From: Cyanophora paradoxa
Lineage: Eukaryota; Glaucocystophyceae; Cyanophorales; Cyanophoraceae
Reading direction: 5' to 3'
DNA: 64,000 nt
NCBI GenBank assembly: GCA_004431415.1
Contig: QPMI01000174.1
Coordinates: forward strand, 62,001 to 126,000
The stretch's first letter is position 1; each line of letters begins with the position of its first letter. The notes beneath the pieces are model-generated. The model made no database searches. It was not told the DNA's origin and saw only the letters and a program-made list of their open reading frames with translations. Positions 61,716 through 64,000 of the stretch are shown here, in pieces. The translations under genes were made by a program, and so were the position numbers.

Positions 61716-62627
61716 ATGATTCGGCTTGTCAATGTCGATAGTAGAGATCGACAGTTTGGACAAAAAGAAAACTCTTACAAGGTTGCACTTACCACACCAA
61801 TAACAAGACCGCGAGAATGTCGCGTTATATATGCAGAGATTCCCAACAGCATTTATAATTCGATTGGAACCGATTATATTGTCATAAGTTATAATGTCAA
61901 TGGCGTTTATTTAAATCAGCAACTTTTCCCATTACCGAGTGGTTATATCAATCAAGGGCATTTCGGAGTAACTCAACCATACAATTACGGTTTGAGTTTT
62001 GCCGTTACTGATGGTGTAATGTTTAAGATATATTACAACCCTACAACATACAAATTGGAATTTTATTGTAATTACTCTTTTGAACTCATCGCAGCAAACA
62101 ATAGAATCGCAAAATTACTTGGTCTAAGTACGACCCAACTATTAGTTAGCGGGCAACAAATATTGGAAGGTAACAGGTCTTTATATGCTCCGGAAAACAT
62201 CTTATTTTATGCAGGAACGCCAATAACACCCGATCATCCACAATGGGGAATTACATTTGAAGGAGCAGAATTAGTAGCAGCACCGATGGCGTTTAAAGCG
62301 GTTAGTCCAAAGATGGCGGATATGAACGCTGAACAGTATTTATACATGCATATCAAAGAACTCGCACCATTTGCTTCCAATCATAATATTGTCCCACAAT
62401 CACAACCGCAGAATCAAGGCGCGATTTTGCGATTACAATTAAGTCAGGATATCGGGAAATACATCTATCACACAGGAGAAGTGAGCGAGTATGTAAAAAT
62501 AAACGATCATAATTTAGTGCTTAAAGAGTTAACGGTTGAGTTTCGTGATTATTACGGTGATCTTGTTGATATGAATGGTATAGATAATTCGTTTCAGTTG
62601 GAGATTGTCGCTATTGGAAACGATTAG
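61716..62627 (+). CDS. Second minor capsid (penton-like) protein, element B
   Basis: 303 residues from the ATG at 61716 (MIRLVNVDSRDRQFGQKENS); the open frame upstream to 61614 only reads through the divergent gene. Homologue of 21428-22363 with conserved CRVIYAEIPNSIYNS, SGYINQGHFGVTQPYNYGL, YYNPTTYKLEFYCN, MADMNAEQYLYMHIKELAPF and DMNGIDNSFQLE. Stop overlaps the stop of the next gene by 4 bp. Confidence 0.7.
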   Translation: MIRLVNVDSRDRQFGQKENSYKVALTTPITRPRECRVIYAEIPNSIYNSIGTDYIVISYNVNGVYLNQQLFPLPSGYINQGHFGVTQPYNYGLSFAVTDGVMFKIYYNPTTYKLEFYCNYSFELIAANNRIAKLLGLSTTQLLVSGQQILEGNRSLYAPENILFYAGTPITPDHPQWGITFEGAELVAAPMAFKAVSPKMADMNAEQYLYMHIKELAPFASNHNIVPQSQPQNQGAILRLQLSQDIGKYIYHTGEVSEYVKINDHNLVLKELTVEFRDYYGDLVDMNGIDNSFQLEIVAIGND

Positions 62628-63259
62628 AAGCATTCAGGACAGAAGATAAGAGCTACTGGATTTTGATTATTAAAGTTCTTATCAGTGAGATACCAACGGC
62701 GTCCTTTATACCATTCAGCGCCGTTTGCTTTCAAGAATTTCCGGAGAGTTGCACGCGTGGTTATCTTCAATCCATGCTCTTCAAACTTCGGGTAGTATTG
62801 CGAGAGGTCTTTTTCGACAGAAAAGAAGTATTGTCTCTCAGGAACACCATAGATATCATATTCTGTTTGCACAGCGTAAATGACATTATTAATGGTTAAG
62901 TTAGAGAAAAGAACAAGAGATCTAAAATCAATAACTTTGATAAACTTAATATCTTGTTCATAGACTTCACGTTCGACAACAACATAACCATAATATGGGT
63001 CGTATTCTTCTGAAATATGATAGAAATGGTCATATTTGCATCGAACCACCATTACTTCTGGTTTATCCTCAAAGTAGCCAACTGCTTTGAATTTGAGTCG
63101 ATCGTAATTGTAATCGTATTCTGTATTCATTCTGCTAAGGACACGATCATAGTAACGTCCGATCTCATTGAAATTATCGTGGATCTTTCCAATATCGAAC
63201 TTAATGGAATGAATAGGAACACAGAAGATCTGCTTGCCGTTGATCGTGAAATCACCCAT
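62624..63259 (-). CDS. Unknown 211-residue protein, element B only
   Basis: MGDFTINGKQIFCVPIHSIK to PVALIFCPECF. Rich in Tyr, Asp and aromatic residues in the middle (YDHFYHISEEYDPYYGYVVV), with a C-terminal CPEC pair and WYKGRRWYLTDKNF. The last 60 residues (LRKFLKANGAEWYKGRRWY) look like a compact domain; the phrase resembles DNA-binding folds in other proteins, but I cannot assign one. Element A has patatin at this place instead. Intact frame with AT-rich upstream DNA. Confidence 0.55.
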   Translation of the reverse strand: MGDFTINGKQIFCVPIHSIKFDIGKIHDNFNEIGRYYDRVLSRMNTEYDYNYDRLKFKAVGYFEDKPEVMVVRCKYDHFYHISEEYDPYYGYVVVEREVYEQDIKFIKVIDFRSLVLFSNLTINNVIYAVQTEYDIYGVPERQYFFSVEKDLSQYYPKFEEHGLKITTRATLRKFLKANGAEWYKGRRWYLTDKNFNNQNPVALIFCPECF

Positions 63260-63494
63260 GTTACTTAATAACGTCTGAGAAAATATTTTCCTTGTTACCC
63301 ATACCTATCGCGTTCTCCTTAAATCATTTTCGGTTGCTCACGGGGCTTTTTTGAATTTCGCACGATTAACGGTAAGACAACGGAAGCGGAGCGTAAGACA
63401 TCAGTAATAAAGGAGATGATAGAAGAGAGGGTAACGTGTATGTTTAGCGGTTTGGAGAGAGCGGAGAGGCATAGAGTAGCGCGATTTCCGAGTT

Positions 63495-63726
63495 AATCTT
63501 ACTGAGAATGGTTTGGTAGGCACTTTACATTTCTCAGAAAATGAAAGTGAATATTTGGAATCAAACGTATCTCTATGATTCATAGTAATCTTACTGAATA
63601 TCGTTTGGTAGGCACTTTATTTTTCTCAGATTATGAAAGTGAGTATATGATATATATGATGTATCCATCGTATATTTATGTTTTCATAAAAATGTCTTAC
63701 TGAAAATGGTTTAGTAGGCACTTCAT
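63495..63726 (+). repeat. Three direct repeats with TTACTGARAATGGTTTGGTAGGCAC-like core
   Basis: Units start at about 63495, 63587 and 63692. The core is CTTACTGA, then GGTTTGGTAGGCACTT with small changes. The first two continue with TTCTCAG...ATGAAAGTGA-TAT, so the repeat unit is about 90-100 bp. Confidence 0.75.
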
Positions 63727-63925
63727 AATATAGATTAGGCACTTTTATGGTGTAGTTAGGCAGATTAGGCAGGTTAGGCACCTTTTTTAAAAACTCCCCA
63801 TAGAATTTTTTTTTACGTCATTCAAAACTTAAAAATGTATTTTCAAAAAAGTTTTCCAAAATAGGCATCCAAAGTGCCTAACCGCCTAAGCCGCCTACCG
63901 CGATAAAAAAAAAGTGCCTAACTCG
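63715..63925. repeat. TAGGCA cluster and its inverted counterpart
   Basis: The plus strand has TAGGCA or TTAGGC five times between 63714 and 63781, then GTGCCTAA, GCCTAAG and GCCTACCG between 63873 and 63900 and GTGCCTAA again at 63913-63920. The two sides can pair. Confidence 0.6.
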
Positions 63926-64000
63926 GAAAATCCGCTCCATTTCAGTAATAACAAATTGTACATGATGAAATCGCGATTGCTTGAATCGATCACGTAAAAA

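Larger units (their letters stand above)
34563..64000 (-). mobile_element. Element B, right part (PLV/Polinton-type), interrupted by a LINE
   Basis: Carries fibre 5' part, patatin, integrase, pPolB, TV-Pol-helicase, small genes, coiled-coil protein, ATPase, capsid and two minor capsid genes, and a 211-residue gene. Gene content equals element A except for SpeD and a few small genes, but the fibre/patatin block is inverted and lies on the other side of the integrase. No terminal repeat is seen by 64000, so the right end is outside or unrecognised. Protein-level divergence from element A is large, so these are different lineages, not copies. Confidence 0.8.
63260..64000. other. Non-coding right end of window, repeat-rich AT DNA
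   Basis: No gene recognised. It holds three diverged direct repeats (63495-63726) and a cluster of TAGGCA words with their inverse (63715-63925). It resembles the candidate origin of element A in carrying TAGGCAC and GCCTACCG. Could be the origin or near-terminal DNA of element B. Confidence 0.5.

Noticed and set aside
1-64000. tRNA or rRNA genes
   Set aside because: No cloverleaf with conserved T-loop words and no rRNA-like stretch was recognised by eye; a covariance-model scan would be needed to exclude a diverged tRNA.

Overview
The window looks like a GC-rich eukaryotic (probably protist, algal or fungal) genome segment that has been filled by integrated DNA viruses of the Polinton / polinton-like virus (PLV) type. 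The virus-derived DNA is AT-rich and intron-free, with very short intergenic spaces. It encodes a DDE integrase, a protein-primed family B DNA polymerase, a TV-Pol/superfamily 3 helicase fusion, an FtsK/HerA-type packaging ATPase, a capsid gene block, a patatin phospholipase and giant tail-fibre-like proteins. The only clearly host-like DNA is a GC-rich non-LTR retrotransposon and a 216 bp GC-rich patch. I cannot name the host species.

Layout. Two related viral elements are nested. Element A (2901-34562, 31,662 bp) is complete from end to end. It has 154 bp terminal inverted repeats (TIRs), each beginning with a 75 bp near-perfect hairpin palindrome, and it is flanked by a 6 bp direct repeat CTGATT (2895-2900 and 34563-34568). 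It sits inside the giant fibre gene of element B, whose two halves lie at 34563-39361 and 1675-2900 and are in frame with each other across the insertion. Element B therefore occupies 1-2900 and 34563-64000 and runs off both window ends (at least about 23.9 kb once insertions are subtracted). Element B also carries a second insertion, a LINE at 49969-58357 with a 17 bp target-site duplication.

Element A, left to right: TIR; S-adenosylmethionine decarboxylase (SpeD, -); integrase (-); broken pPolB (-); small genes (+); TV-Pol-helicase (+); a non-coding stretch with AT-palindromes and seven hairpin-forming 32 bp repeats, a candidate origin; small genes; then the morphogenesis block (coiled-coil protein, ATPase, major capsid, minor capsid, all -). 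A 3,570 bp part of the block is present twice, with a 216 bp GC-rich spacer between the copies. After that come a second minor capsid gene (+), patatin-discoidin (-), giant fibre (+), two paralogous 281-residue proteins (+) and the right TIR. Element B has almost the same genes, but its fibre/patatin block is inverted and placed next to the integrase.

How it fits together. The integrase and TIRs would insert the element. pPolB and TV-Pol-helicase are two separate replication enzymes in one element. The ATPase, capsid and minor capsid proteins would build and fill a virion. Fibre, lectin-like and discoidin modules plus phospholipase would act in attachment and membrane breach. Replication genes share an upstream YACTTAARG motif, whereas capsid genes share AT-rich TATA/TTTATCT-like starts, suggesting early and late classes. 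Many genes carry single-base frameshifts, mostly in homopolymers, so either both elements are decaying or the assembly has indel errors.
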